NCBI RefSeq assembly: GCF_044594925.1
Contig: NZ_CP138991.1
Coordinates: forward strand, 1,922,001-1,986,000
Length of the DNA: 64,000 bases
DNA from: Maribacter sp044594925
GTDB lineage: Bacteria > Bacteroidota > Bacteroidia > Flavobacteriales > Flavobacteriaceae
Direction of reading: 5' to 3'
The stretch's first letter is position 1. The number at the start of each line of letters is the position of its first letter. The position numbers and the translations under genes are program-made. Positions 52,358-62,044 of the stretch are shown here, one piece after another. The notes beneath the pieces are model-generated. The model did not search any database, had not been told where the DNA came from, and saw nothing but the letters and a program-made list of their open reading frames with translations.

Positions 52358-53273
52358 CAAACTATCACTGTTAACGACCCTAGCGCTTCTTCTATTCGTT
52401 GTATTAGGAACAACAGCGCAAGACCTACTGGATATAATAGAAAGTGAAACGCCCGATATGCCTATGTATACGCAGGCTACCTTTAAGGGAAATAGGGTGG
52501 TTTTAACACAGTCCGTAGAAACGAGAAAAAAAGGAACACTGGAATTTCTTCTTGGTACGCGCTATTGGAACATTCCCAATAATGATGCTAGCCAAAGCTT
52601 CGGTGCTGACAGGTTTTCCGGATATTTTGGTATGCAGTATGCATTTTCTGATCGATTTACTCTCGGCGCAGGTATCGGTTCCGTAGACGGTAATTTCAAT
52701 AGTTTTGCAAAATATAGGTTAGTTCGACAAAGGAAGGATAAAAATGTTCCTCTAGGGATTACATTGGTTCAGGGCCTATCATATTTCTCAACAGATTTTG
52801 GAACCTTCACATTACCGGAAAATTCTACAGAAAGATTATCGTACATAAGCCAAATTATTATCGCAAGAAAGTTCAATAAAAATCTTTCCTTACAATTTTC
52901 ACCAAGCTACATAAGAATGGGTACAGATCAACCAGTACCCGGAAAAAATGACTTATTCCTATTAGGGTTTGGAGGTCGGTATAAATTGAGTAACCATGTA
53001 TCCTTGGCTGGCGAATACGGTTATCTCTTGGGGCGCAATGAAGCTGAAGAAGGATTTAATCTTTTTGGGCTGGGTATAAATTGGGAAGTAGGAGATTTAA
53101 TTATGCACTTCTCGTTTACCAACAGTAAGAGTTTTGATGATATTGCTATTTATAATTTTAATCCTAATAACTTTCATTTTAGACCGGGTGGCCTACACAT
53201 AGGGGTAAACGCCACCTATATCCTGCATTTGAACAAAAGAAAATCCAAAAATCTAAAACAAGTTAAAAGATAA
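52350..53273 (+). CDS. DUF5777 family beta-barrel protein
   Basis: The 307-aa protein starts at the ATG at 52350, overlapping the YceI-like stop; a TTG further upstream is less likely. It has a signal peptide and then a repeated amphipathic strand pattern with many Tyr/Phe/Gly, including the family block FLLGTRYWNIPNND and the closing GGLHIGVNATYILH. This matches the DUF5777 outer-membrane barrel family, of unknown function and often encoded next to YceI-like genes. It ends the operon. Confidence 0.85.
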   Translation: MNNKLSLLTTLALLLFVVLGTTAQDLLDIIESETPDMPMYTQATFKGNRVVLTQSVETRKKGTLEFLLGTRYWNIPNNDASQSFGADRFSGYFGMQYAFSDRFTLGAGIGSVDGNFNSFAKYRLVRQRKDKNVPLGITLVQGLSYFSTDFGTFTLPENSTERLSYISQIIIARKFNKNLSLQFSPSYIRMGTDQPVPGKNDLFLLGFGGRYKLSNHVSLAGEYGYLLGRNEAEEGFNLFGLGINWEVGDLIMHFSFTNSKSFDDIAIYNFNPNNFHFRPGGLHIGVNATYILHLNKRKSKNLKQVKR

Positions 53274-53292
53274 GTTTTTGACTCCTTATTAT

Positions 53293-54420
53293 TTACAGGT
53301 TCAACCATTGCTTAAATTCGGCCGCCTTGTTCTTCCCAATAATGATGTCTATTTCAGAATTGGGATTCACTACAATTTTTAATTGGTTATTACCGTAACG
53401 TATAATTTTCTGTATAGAGGATATGGCAATAATGAATTGTCTGTTAGCCCTATAGAAATAACTATCATTAAGGCCGGAATACAACTCATCTAAGCTTGAA
53501 TTTGTAGTGGATTTTTTTCCATGAATATCAACTACATAGGTAATGGTGTGCTCTGTATAGATGTAAGCAATCTCATCTGTTGCTATAGAAAGTAATTCAT
53601 TTCTTAAATATGTTAGAATTCTTATTTTACTTTTTTCCGTTACAGTATCTTCTCTTCCATTGGTTTCTTTAGCCTGCTTTTCTGTTTCTAAATTTTCTTG
53701 CTGCTCTGGAATATCTTGATTAACCCTTTTCTGATAATCACTTAAATCACTATTCAGTTTTGCCAAGCTTATTACCTCGGTCTCCAAAGCCTCATTTTTA
53801 ATTTCTAGTTTTTTCTCATAAAGACTACCAATTAACCTTACGGTAAAAACACTTGTAAGCACAATAACGAAGCCCATAATTCCAAAAATTGTGTAGAATC
53901 GGTTTCTTACTGCTTTAATTTGCTTGCTTATTTTGCCCGTATTAGCATAGGCTGCAATAATCCAATCGGAATTTGGTACAGGATTAAGGACTAAAACATC
54001 TGTTTGATCTTTAGTAGCGTTTAAAATTAAATCATAGAAATTTTCCGCACTTATTTCTTTATTCATTACAAATCCTGAAGCACCCTCTTGAGGCACCTTT
54101 GTGTCTACTAAGGTTATATCTGGATGGCATATTCTTTTGCCAGACCAATCCAATATGCTGATAAAGCTATTATCGTCGTTCGTATTTTGGATACTCTTCT
54201 GAACATTCCTCTTAATATCTTCCTTTACTATCCCATGAGAAAATTGATCACCAATTAACGACGCTACCTCCTTTGCCTCTCTCTTACTAGAAACCAGTTG
54301 GGTACTTAACATCTGCTCTGCACTAAGTGCAACATAATATTTAGCGGAAATACCCCCAATTATTACAAAGAGAATTGAAATTGCCAAAAAGGTGTATAAA
54401 TAAAGTCTGTCTTTCCTCAT
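53293..54420 (-). CDS. Membrane-bound LytTR regulator with Cache-like sensor
   Basis: The 375-aa protein has a membrane helix (about 8-28) and an extracytoplasmic domain of about 145 residues. That domain ends LVLNPVPNSDWIIAAYAN, typical of Cache/PAS-like sensors. A second membrane helix (about 176-198), a coiled coil (about 203-245) and a LytTR DNA-binding domain (about 268-373) follow. It is a one-component regulator, since it has neither kinase nor receiver. Its LytTR domain is similar to that of the protein at 33133-33636 (shared IYT-TITYVV and NRQ--I--SSIQKIIR patterns). The neighbouring surface lipoprotein could be its target. Confidence 0.88.
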   Translation of the reverse strand: MRKDRLYLYTFLAISILFVIIGGISAKYYVALSAEQMLSTQLVSSKREAKEVASLIGDQFSHGIVKEDIKRNVQKSIQNTNDDNSFISILDWSGKRICHPDITLVDTKVPQEGASGFVMNKEISAENFYDLILNATKDQTDVLVLNPVPNSDWIIAAYANTGKISKQIKAVRNRFYTIFGIMGFVIVLTSVFTVRLIGSLYEKKLEIKNEALETEVISLAKLNSDLSDYQKRVNQDIPEQQENLETEKQAKETNGREDTVTEKSKIRILTYLRNELLSIATDEIAYIYTEHTITYVVDIHGKKSTTNSSLDELYSGLNDSYFYRANRQFIIAISSIQKIIRYGNNQLKIVVNPNSEIDIIIGKNKAAEFKQWLNL

Positions 54421-54703
54421 TCTAAACTTTAAAATTTAAAAACTATCATCTAATTACATCGTCTGTTCCTACTGATAGGCAAACGCATTGTTTTTAAAAC
54501 TTCAAATATAGTTTATTAGGCAATTATAATGCTATGCTTTGCGAAGCCAAGTAAACATTACTATTAAAGGAGTTGTCTTTTATTCCGTTTTAAAGCTCAA
54601 ATTTCACCTTCACCAACATTTGTAGTTATGCACGCTTCATTTCGCGGTTAATTTGTCCCATCAAAATAAATGAAATTAAAAACTATTATTAAAACAAATT
54701 ATC

Positions 54704-57115
54704 ATGAAAAAGAATTTTATCAAATTACTTGCATTATCACTTCTGGTAGTCGCCTGCTCAGAAGATGATACCATTCTAGAAGTACCTCCTGTGGAACAAA
54801 CTCCCGTAGGTGAAGCTTCTGTAGTATTAAACGAAGTAGAATATTTAGGAAATAGAGTTGAGATTTTCAACAATGGAGATGTTACTGTAGATCTTGAAAA
54901 CTATTTTTTATGCCTTGCGCCAGGTACATATAGACAAATAGGAGCCCTAGAAACTGAGGGTAATGTTCAGTTAGGTGTAGGAGAGTATTTAAGTGTTTCT
55001 TACGATATGCCAAATGAAAATGGTGGTTTAGGATTATATATTAACAATTCTGGCTTTGGTGATGCAGCAAACATCGCAGATTTTGTACAATGGGGCGCTG
55101 CAGGAGCCGTTAGAGAAAATGTGGCTGTTACAGCGGGCATTTGGACTGCAGGAGAATTTGTTCCAGTAATTGGTAGTGCAGATAATAGCATAGTTTTTGA
55201 CGGTGAAGGAAACGGAGCATCAAATTGGGCTGAAACAACCACTGTTACAATAGGAGCTGAAAATGTACTAACCGTACCCATGGAGATGAGAGAATCTATT
55301 GTTCTTAACGAAGTACAATATGGTAACCTAAATCAAATTGAAATTTACAATAACGGTGATGTTACAGTAGACTTAGATTCGTACTGGATATGTTTAGGTC
55401 CAGGAGAATATAACAGAATAGGAACGCTTACACCTGTAAGTGGAAACGTTTCTTTACAGGCAGGTGAGTTTTTAGTAGTTGAACCTTCCTTTACAATGAA
55501 TGACTCTGAAGGATTAGGGTTGTATTCTATGCAAGCATTTACTAATCCGGATGCTATGATAGACTTTGTACAGTGGGGAGCTGCTGGGGCTGCTCGTGAG
55601 AATATTGCAGTACAAGCTGGTATCTGGACTGCTGGTGATTTTGTTCCTGGCGTTGGACAATCAGCAAGTATTGAATATGATGGTGAAGGTGATGCTTCAA
55701 CAGATTGGGCAGAAGAAGCTATTCCTTCTTTAGGAGAATCAAATGATGCTACTGCCAGAACAACTACATTTACGGTAACACTTACCAATGCTGCTAACTA
55801 TTACAATGTACACTCATTTGCTGAAAGAACAGACTTTAATGGTGGAAATTCCCAAGGACCAGGCCCTTTAAACGCTGCGGACCTTCAATATCAAATTTCT
55901 TTTCAAGCAGTACCAGGGACAAAATTTACTCCGGTAACAATGATGGGAAATAGTAATGACTGGTTCTTATCTCCAGAAGATTTTGCAGGTATTCCACTTT
56001 GGGATGAAAATGGAGCGCCTTTAGATGGTGTTGATATTGCCAGTGAATTGATCTTATTTGATTTAGGTACTGAAGCTGATAATATCCCTGAAGCATTCCC
56101 TCCTGCAGGAGCTAATGTGGGTGATGCTGATCCAAATACAGCAACAAGAATCGTTGACAGACAAGGTAGAAGAGGTGATACTTATATCACTGCAGTATTA
56201 GATTATACTCCTTCGGTTGATGGTCTTTCCGCAGGTACGTTTACTTTTACGATCAGACCGGTTGCCGCAATGCTTCCTAACCCTGCTGAGGGGCCAAGCT
56301 CAAATAATGGTTTTGTTGCAACGCCAGGTATTGTTGTATTACATGAATTGCCAAATCCATTGTTCACATTAGGAGAGGTAGATAGAGGTGTTGGATTGGA
56401 AGGTATTGCCGAAGATGGTAATCCAGGAGCTTTATTTGATTACTTCACTGAAGAAGGTGGTAGTGGGTTCTTACGTTTAAGTTCTACACGTACTGTATTC
56501 TCACCAGGAGTAGCATATGCTTTTAACGGCGAAAGAGATCCATTCGTATTACAAGGTGAAGTTAATAACCCAGATAATGGTCTTGAAGAAATAGCTGAAG
56601 ATGGCAATAACGCTGTAGCTTTTGATTACTTAACTAATCTTGGTATTCCAGTAGCAGCTAGTGAGCAGACATCACCTGTAGGCCCAGGAGAAAGTTTAAC
56701 TTTCACATTAACAGTACCAGAAGGACAAGACTTTAAACTAGGTTTCGCAACAATGTTTGTAGATACCAATGATTGGTTTATCGCATACAACAATGCTGGT
56801 TTCCCACTATGGGATGAAAACGGTGTACCAGCTTCTGGTTTCGGCGCAAGTGAGAAATCTTATTTATACGATTCAGGAACTGAAGCTGACCAAATTACTG
56901 GATTTGGTGCTGATCAAGCTCCAAGACAAGGTACTGCAAATACTGGTACCGAAGATCCCAATAACATTATTAGAAGAGTAGGTCCTAGTGACGGTACTTT
57001 CCTTACCGATGTACAATTTGGCAAAGGTGCATATAATAACCCAGCAGGTGTTGTTTATGTTGGAGATCCTAGAGGTGGATATAATGTTGTAAGAGTTGAA
57101 ATACAAGCTCAATAA
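54704..57115 (+). CDS. Large surface lipoprotein with duplicated lamin-tail-like and spondin-like domains
   Basis: The 803-aa protein has a lipoprotein signal ending VVAC (about residue 18). The N-terminal half holds two lamin-tail-like domains (about 37-190 and 200-350), each with a VLNEV-Y start, a GDVTVDL-YF/YW segment and an ADFVQWGAAGA block. The C-terminal half has two spondin-type domains (about 355-540 and 550-800), each with an NDWF segment, PLWDENGAP/VP and a LFDLGTEAD/YDSGTEAD motif. IAEDGN occurs in the linker. The protein is acidic and Gly/Asp-rich, suited to the cell surface. The ligand is unknown. A terminator follows. Confidence 0.8.
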   Translation: MKKNFIKLLALSLLVVACSEDDTILEVPPVEQTPVGEASVVLNEVEYLGNRVEIFNNGDVTVDLENYFLCLAPGTYRQIGALETEGNVQLGVGEYLSVSYDMPNENGGLGLYINNSGFGDAANIADFVQWGAAGAVRENVAVTAGIWTAGEFVPVIGSADNSIVFDGEGNGASNWAETTTVTIGAENVLTVPMEMRESIVLNEVQYGNLNQIEIYNNGDVTVDLDSYWICLGPGEYNRIGTLTPVSGNVSLQAGEFLVVEPSFTMNDSEGLGLYSMQAFTNPDAMIDFVQWGAAGAARENIAVQAGIWTAGDFVPGVGQSASIEYDGEGDASTDWAEEAIPSLGESNDATARTTTFTVTLTNAANYYNVHSFAERTDFNGGNSQGPGPLNAADLQYQISFQAVPGTKFTPVTMMGNSNDWFLSPEDFAGIPLWDENGAPLDGVDIASELILFDLGTEADNIPEAFPPAGANVGDADPNTATRIVDRQGRRGDTYITAVLDYTPSVDGLSAGTFTFTIRPVAAMLPNPAEGPSSNNGFVATPGIVVLHELPNPLFTLGEVDRGVGLEGIAEDGNPGALFDYFTEEGGSGFLRLSSTRTVFSPGVAYAFNGERDPFVLQGEVNNPDNGLEEIAEDGNNAVAFDYLTNLGIPVAASEQTSPVGPGESLTFTLTVPEGQDFKLGFATMFVDTNDWFIAYNNAGFPLWDENGVPASGFGASEKSYLYDSGTEADQITGFGADQAPRQGTANTGTEDPNNIIRRVGPSDGTFLTDVQFGKGAYNNPAGVVYVGDPRGGYNVVRVEIQAQ

Positions 57116-57153
57116 TCAAAATAATATAGTTAGTGTTTTAGGTTAGGTTGGAG

Positions 57154-57190
57154 AAAGTCGGAAGTTAATTCTTTCGGCTTTTTCTTTGTT
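57154..57190 (+). terminator. Terminator of the surface lipoprotein gene
   Basis: A stem of about 11 bp with G-T pairs (57154-57164 with 57171-57181) and a short loop is followed by a T-rich tract, 40 bases after the stop codon. Confidence 0.75.
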
Positions 57191-57429
57191 ACTACAACTC
57201 AATAAATAAACCACGCGGAATACGAAATACTATTATAAAATGATTTATTACTATAATTTTAGAATATTCCATGAAATTTTTCGCCCAAAATAGAAGCATC
57301 AGTCCATATACTATCATATTTTAGTTAAATTATTGCCAAATGGAGGAATCTAATTACACTATAGTTAGATACAATTGACAAAGAATTGCGTAATTTGAAT
57401 TTTATGTTAACTTTGAAAAAAAACATCAG

Positions 57430-57651
57430 ATGGAGTTATTGGATAAAGCTGAGGAATTTATAAAAAGAAAAATGAGCAACATGTCCACTAGTGATAGAGT
57501 GGAAGCCTCAAGAGAAGCTAAAGCATTAATATTAAGTATTAACGAGATTTATAAGGAAAATAAGGATTCTAATCTCATGGACGTAATGAAACGTGTTACG
57601 GAAAAGAAGAAGAAAATTGAAAAACGTTTAAATGGTGTACCGCTAGTTTAA
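57430..57651 (+). CDS. Small helical hypothetical protein
   Basis: The 73-aa protein is highly charged and helical, with EFIKRKMSNMSTSDRVEASR in the first half and a Lys/Glu-rich coiled-coil-like end (RVTEKKKKIEKRL). No signal or membrane segment is seen. Its own terminator 85 bases downstream supports a real transcript. Family not recognised. Confidence 0.6.
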   Translation: MELLDKAEEFIKRKMSNMSTSDRVEASREAKALILSINEIYKENKDSNLMDVMKRVTEKKKKIEKRLNGVPLV

Positions 57652-57735
57652 AACTTAGCATACCATTTTTGCACCTTATTATTTCCTTTTTTGTTTTTAC
57701 GATGTAAAATTTAATTTACATTTAATCTATAAAAT

Positions 57736-57767
57736 AAGACCTCTTAACCTATAAGGGGTCTTTTCTT
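57736..57767 (+). terminator. Terminator of the 73-aa gene
   Basis: AAGACCTCTTA (57736-57746) pairs with TAAGGGGTCTT (57752-57762), one G-T, with a 5-base loop and a following T tract. Confidence 0.85.
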
Positions 57768-57915
57768 TTGACCTAAATATATTACAGCTTATCGACTTAA
57801 CATCGATTTAGCCACCTATCATCCTTTAAAGGACCCTTTCATCTAGTTTTTTATAGCGGATTATTATTTCGCAAGATCTTTAATTTTCAGCGATTAAAAT
57901 CCGTTGCTAATAATT

Positions 57916-58044
57916 ATGCCCACAAAAACAATATATCAGAAGATCAATACAGTGGTCCAATTTATCTTTGAGCACTTTCTATCCTTTTTTGTGTTCTTTT
58001 GTTTTGCTATGGCATTTATAATTATGTACTTGTATGTCATGTAA
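57916..58044 (+). CDS. Small single-helix membrane protein (candidate)
   Basis: A 42-aa ORF starting at an ATG. A short polar N terminus (MPTKTIYQKINTVVQ) is followed by a long hydrophobic helix rich in Phe (FLSFFVFFCFAMAFIIMYLY). It lies just before the sulfur-transporter genes. It could be a small membrane subunit or chance; there is no recognised homologue. Confidence 0.35.
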   Translation: MPTKTIYQKINTVVQFIFEHFLSFFVFFCFAMAFIIMYLYVM

Positions 58045-58122
58045 ACCGATATAAAGTAATACCCCTATTTTGTCATTTCAAAAAGTTTAATGACCTTTCC
58101 CGAATGTTAATTTAAATATTCG

Positions 58123-58680
58123 ATGAAATACATGCTTCAACCTTGGCCTTGGTACGTATCTGGACCACTTCTTGCGCTAACCCTTCTTCTTTTAATTTAT
58201 TTTGGAAAGACTTTTGGCATGTCTTCCAATTTGAGAACATTCTGCACGCTATCCGGAGCTGGAAAATATGCATCCTTTTTTCAGTTCGATTGGAAATCCC
58301 AGCGCTGGAACCTTACTGTGGTCCTTGGAGCCATCATTGGAGGTTTTATTGCAACGCAATTTTTATCTAATGGTGCAGCAATTCAATTAAGTCAAGAAAC
58401 TATTACAGACTTAGCTGAAATGAATTTTACAGCAGCGGGCCAAAAATTGCTACCTAATGAAATATATGGATGGGACGCCGTTTTAACCCTTAAAGGCTTA
58501 AGTATATTAATAGTTGCTGGATTCTTGGTCGGCTTTGGCACCAGATACGCTGGCGGGTGTACTTCTGGACACGCAATTACAGGCTTAAGCAACCTACAGC
58601 TACCTTCCTTAATAGCTGTAATAGGTTTTTTTATAGGAGGGCTTATCATGACACATTTTATTCTCCCTTTATTATTTTAA
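58123..58680 (+). CDS. YeeE/YedE-type sulfur transporter, first half
   Basis: The 185-aa inner-membrane protein has about five hydrophobic helices. It carries the conserved GGCTSGHAITGLS motif (about residue 146), whose Cys is thought to relay thiosulfate or sulfide in the YeeE/YedE family. The second half of the transporter is encoded one base downstream, so the two chains probably assemble into one channel. ATG start at 58123. Confidence 0.9.
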   Translation: MKYMLQPWPWYVSGPLLALTLLLLIYFGKTFGMSSNLRTFCTLSGAGKYASFFQFDWKSQRWNLTVVLGAIIGGFIATQFLSNGAAIQLSQETITDLAEMNFTAAGQKLLPNEIYGWDAVLTLKGLSILIVAGFLVGFGTRYAGGCTSGHAITGLSNLQLPSLIAVIGFFIGGLIMTHFILPLLF

Positions 58681-58681
58681 T

Positions 58682-59095
58682 ATGAAATTTTTAAAATTCC
58701 TCTTTGTTGGTATATTCTTCGGTATTGTACTTGTTAAATCTGAAGCCGTTTCTTGGTACCGTATTTTTGAAATGTTCAAATTTCAGTCTTTTCACATGTA
58801 TGGGATTATAGGTTCCGCAGTAACGTTAGGCATTATCGGGATTTTTCTAATAAAACGGTTAAACCTAAAAAGTACTGAAGGTAATCCAATAACACTCGCT
58901 CCAAAAAATAAAAGCGTAGCCCGTTATATTCTCGGTGGTACAATTTTTGGTTTAGGTTGGGCATTGGCAGGGGCTTGCCCAGGACCAATGTACATTTTAA
59001 TAGGTGTTGGTGTATTCCCAATACTTATTGTCATTGCTGCTGCAATGCTGGGTACATTTGTTTATGGATTAGTTAGGAACAGATTACCACACTAA
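58682..59095 (+). CDS. YeeE/YedE-type sulfur transporter, second half
   Basis: The 137-aa membrane protein has four hydrophobic helices and the second conserved Cys in LAGACPGPMYILIG (about residue 98). It corresponds to the second repeat of a full-length YeeE/YedE protein. One base separates its ATG from the upstream stop, so translation is coupled. It probably transports a reduced sulfur compound into the cell. No rhodanese or persulfide dioxygenase gene is adjacent. Confidence 0.9.
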   Translation: MKFLKFLFVGIFFGIVLVKSEAVSWYRIFEMFKFQSFHMYGIIGSAVTLGIIGIFLIKRLNLKSTEGNPITLAPKNKSVARYILGGTIFGLGWALAGACPGPMYILIGVGVFPILIVIAAAMLGTFVYGLVRNRLPH

Positions 59096-59247
59096 ACACT
59101 GGCCAATAAGACTTCATTTTTAAGAATCTTTGGCTTGGTTCTAACTTCATTTATATTTCAATGCTGCATTATTAGGGGAGCAATTAAGAATCTACAATTT
59201 AAAAATATATGGCATTGTTTCATTAGCGTTAACAACCACTTTGCATT
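59096..59247. other. Short gene-free stretch
   Basis: Nothing recognised between the transporter and a weak small ORF at 59248. Confidence 0.4.
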
Positions 59248-59427
59248 ATGATATCCTATTTATTGTGGCACCTAGTTATTCCATTAGCGAACTACCTAAA
59301 TGAATACTATCACAAACTCTATTTTGAATATTCGACATTAAATTACGACGAAGACGATACAAGCAAAAGACCAGTACAACGACAAGATCGAAAAGCTAAC
59401 ATAAAAATCGAATTCAAGATTACTTAG
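59248..59427 (+). CDS. 59-aa ORF, weak candidate gene
   Basis: The ORF starts MISYLLWHLVIPLANYLNEY with a short hydrophobic helix and ends with a Lys-rich tail. It has no recognised family, promoter or terminator on its own strand, since the next hairpin serves the minus-strand GH16 gene. Listed at low confidence because it fills part of a 565-base gap. Confidence 0.25.
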   Translation: MISYLLWHLVIPLANYLNEYYHKLYFEYSTLNYDEDDTSKRPVQRQDRKANIKIEFKIT

Positions 59428-59603
59428 TTGCGTCTAAACCTACTTTATTTAAGTATAATACTTCCGCACTATCCTAACACGGTAGAAAGGTAAACCAATT
59501 ATAACTGCCGTATCCATTTAATCTTATATCCATAGTTCCAATAGCAGCACAGCGGCGTTGATTCTAAGCAGCTTTCCTTTTATAAATAGATATTGCAATA
59601 ACA

Positions 59604-59636
59604 TAAAAAAAGCCAGTAAATTAATACTGGCCTTTT
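59604..59636 (-). terminator. Terminator of the GH16 gene
   Basis: Read on the minus strand, GGCCAGTA pairs with TACTGGCT around AATTAA and runs into seven T residues, 25 bases after the GH16 stop codon. Confidence 0.8.
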
Positions 59637-59660
59637 GTTATGACTAATTAATAAAAAATG

Positions 59661-61763
59661 CTATTGATACATTCTTATATAATCTATTTCCATGGTAGAC
59701 TCTGTAAAGGAAGGATCAACAGTGCCGCCGAAATTTCCTCCCATAGCAACGTTTAGGATAAAGAAGAAATCTTTATTGAAAGGTAACGTGCCATCATTGC
59801 TTACGGTGTGGTATACGATACCATCTACAGCAAATTTTATTTCTGTTTCCGTCCATTCCATTTCATAAAGGTGAAACTCATCGGAAGCACCTTCTACTAG
59901 TGTAGAACCGGTTCTTGCATTACCGCCGAAGTTATTTGGATCATGTGTGGAAGCAAATACAATGTCTTGCTGATTGCCCACATGCTCCATTATGTCCATT
60001 TCACCAGCAGCTGGCCAAGGGTTGGTCAAATAATCACCACCTAGCATCCAAATGGCTGGCCAAGTTCCACCTCCGGTAGGTAATTTAGCTCTAGCGGCTA
60101 CTCTTCCATAAGTAAACTCTTGTAATCCTTCTGTTTTTATTCTAGCAGAAGAAAAACCTGCTCCAGCAGTTCCGGGGTTACCAAAATCAAAGAAGATGAC
60201 CACCCTATCATAATTAAAAGCTCCGGCAGCACTAAAATCAAAAGTAAGTTCTTCCCATGCTCCTGTCACGGTCGTCGTGGCATCTACTTCTACAAAATTT
60301 TCACCGTTTGTGGAATCCTCCAATTTTATCCTTACTACGGCATTAGCTATCGGAGACCATGTTTTTAATCTTAATTGAGGATTTGCCGGTATAGCAATTG
60401 CTGTACTAACATCGAAAAAAGATGCCGCAAAAGTTTCAGACCCTTGTGGTTTTGTGGTTTGTGCAACCGTTGCGGATGTATTGACCCCACTAGCATCAGG
60501 ATTAGCTATTACCGCAGAAAAAGCTCCGCCAAAGTCGGTAAAAGCTGGTGCAGCACCTTCAAAATCTTGAATGACACCTTGGCTTACACCCCCTGCATCA
60601 AATAATTGCAAATCATCAAAATAATAGATTCCCTGTCCATTGGAAGCCTCAGCACGTGCAGTGATCTTTAAGTTACCTTCTTCGACAATAACATTTGAGG
60701 CATCATCCGTATAGGATTGTAACTCACCATTTCCCCATCCGTTATCACCATTACCTAGGTCATAGGTCCAATTTGCTGGGTCTGGCGCACCATCTGCATC
60801 AAATTCATCTGACCATACCAGATTAGAGAAAACAGATACCAAAGGATCACCACCACTAGTATCACCTTCTGGAACGAAAGTGCTATACCAAGCCAAAGGG
60901 TCATCACCGTTAAACGGCTGACTTAATCCCCTTACGGTTAATTTATTTTCTGTAAGTTCCGTGATTTGATATTCTCCGGAAATTACCGCCCAATAACTAA
61001 GGAAACTATCCCCTACGCTAAGGGTGCGTGTACCATCAACATTATCTGTGACGTTAAACTCACTTTGAAAACTAGCCTGCGCACTTATGTCCCTACATTC
61101 ATCTACAAATTGTTCTGGACTTGCCTCAGGGAAGAATCGGTTTACTTCTGTCCAATTTACAAAAACTTGGCCGTCCGCTCCTGGGTCAAGGGTATAAGTC
61201 AAAGTACCATTATCATCAAAGCTGAATACCAGGACGTCGTCATATAAGCAAGGGTTCAAAGAGTTTGGTGTTGCACTAAAAAATTCAGGAAAATCTCCTG
61301 TATTAGGACCAACACCGAAATGTCCTCCAGTTGTACGTGCCCAAACCCATCTTTTAGAACCGTCCCCTGCTAAATTCTGAAGTACTTCCGGATCTATTTG
61401 TGGGCTAACTTCAAGGTCTATCGTTATAGTAGAACTTATATTACCACCACCAATACTATATGCGGTAACCGTGATATCGTAGCTAGATTGCCCTGTCATA
61501 GTGTACTTGTAAGTAGCTGTCTCGCCTCTACCTACTACAACGTTAGCAGCATCTGGTTCAAAACTTACGATAAAGGTAACCGCATTGTTGGCACTTGGTG
61601 TAATTTCTACTACACCTGATCCGTCTGTTGAGACGTTAGTATCAACTACCAAGTTTTCCGGAAATGTACCCTGTAACATAATATCGTCGTCGTTCTTACA
61701 AGAAACGACAACCGCAATTATGCTCATCATACTAAAGATAAAAGTTGCAAAATTCTTTTTCAT
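59661..61763 (-). CDS. GH16 family glycoside hydrolase lipoprotein, probable beta-glucanase/laminarinase
   Basis: The 700-aa protein has a lipoprotein signal ending VVSC (Cys22). An Ig/PKD-like domain (about 35-118) is followed by a beta-barrel-like domain common in Bacteroidota enzymes (about 126-297, starting NLAGDGSKRWVW). The GH16 fold begins near 312 (VWSDEFDADG, GNGELQSYT) and resumes at 537 (FSSARIKTEG, GTWPAIWMLGG). The catalytic motif is GEMDIMEH with Glu588, Asp590 and Glu593. Residues about 375-536 are an inserted carbohydrate-binding-like domain. The E-x-D-x-x-E spacing and WPAIWM segment point to the laminarinase-like group. The Y_Y_Y/LuxR regulator upstream on the same strand is its probable controller. 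Confidence 0.93.
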   Translation of the reverse strand: MKKNFATFIFSMMSIIAVVVSCKNDDDIMLQGTFPENLVVDTNVSTDGSGVVEITPSANNAVTFIVSFEPDAANVVVGRGETATYKYTMTGQSSYDITVTAYSIGGGNISSTITIDLEVSPQIDPEVLQNLAGDGSKRWVWARTTGGHFGVGPNTGDFPEFFSATPNSLNPCLYDDVLVFSFDDNGTLTYTLDPGADGQVFVNWTEVNRFFPEASPEQFVDECRDISAQASFQSEFNVTDNVDGTRTLSVGDSFLSYWAVISGEYQITELTENKLTVRGLSQPFNGDDPLAWYSTFVPEGDTSGGDPLVSVFSNLVWSDEFDADGAPDPANWTYDLGNGDNGWGNGELQSYTDDASNVIVEEGNLKITARAEASNGQGIYYFDDLQLFDAGGVSQGVIQDFEGAAPAFTDFGGAFSAVIANPDASGVNTSATVAQTTKPQGSETFAASFFDVSTAIAIPANPQLRLKTWSPIANAVVRIKLEDSTNGENFVEVDATTTVTGAWEELTFDFSAAGAFNYDRVVIFFDFGNPGTAGAGFSSARIKTEGLQEFTYGRVAARAKLPTGGGTWPAIWMLGGDYLTNPWPAAGEMDIMEHVGNQQDIVFASTHDPNNFGGNARTGSTLVEGASDEFHLYEMEWTETEIKFAVDGIVYHTVSNDGTLPFNKDFFFILNVAMGGNFGGTVDPSFTESTMEIDYIRMYQ

Positions 61764-62044
61764 TTGAAATTGATTTTAGTTTTGTTTTTATTTTTACGTT
61801 AAGAAGAACCCACTAGGAAGACTCCCTAACATAATACTGCAAAATAAAAAAGTAAATAGAAGAATTCGCAAATACTACCACTACAAAAAACATACAATTC
61901 AAAAAAAATGAATTAAAATTGCCATATACGCAATTATACAAGTAAAAGCGTGTCTTTGAAAAGAATACAAAAAGTTAATGGCTTACCTCAAAATAGAATA
62001 TTGTATGGGTAATGTTGTGGTTATTTTCAATCTTGTTGTAGTGT

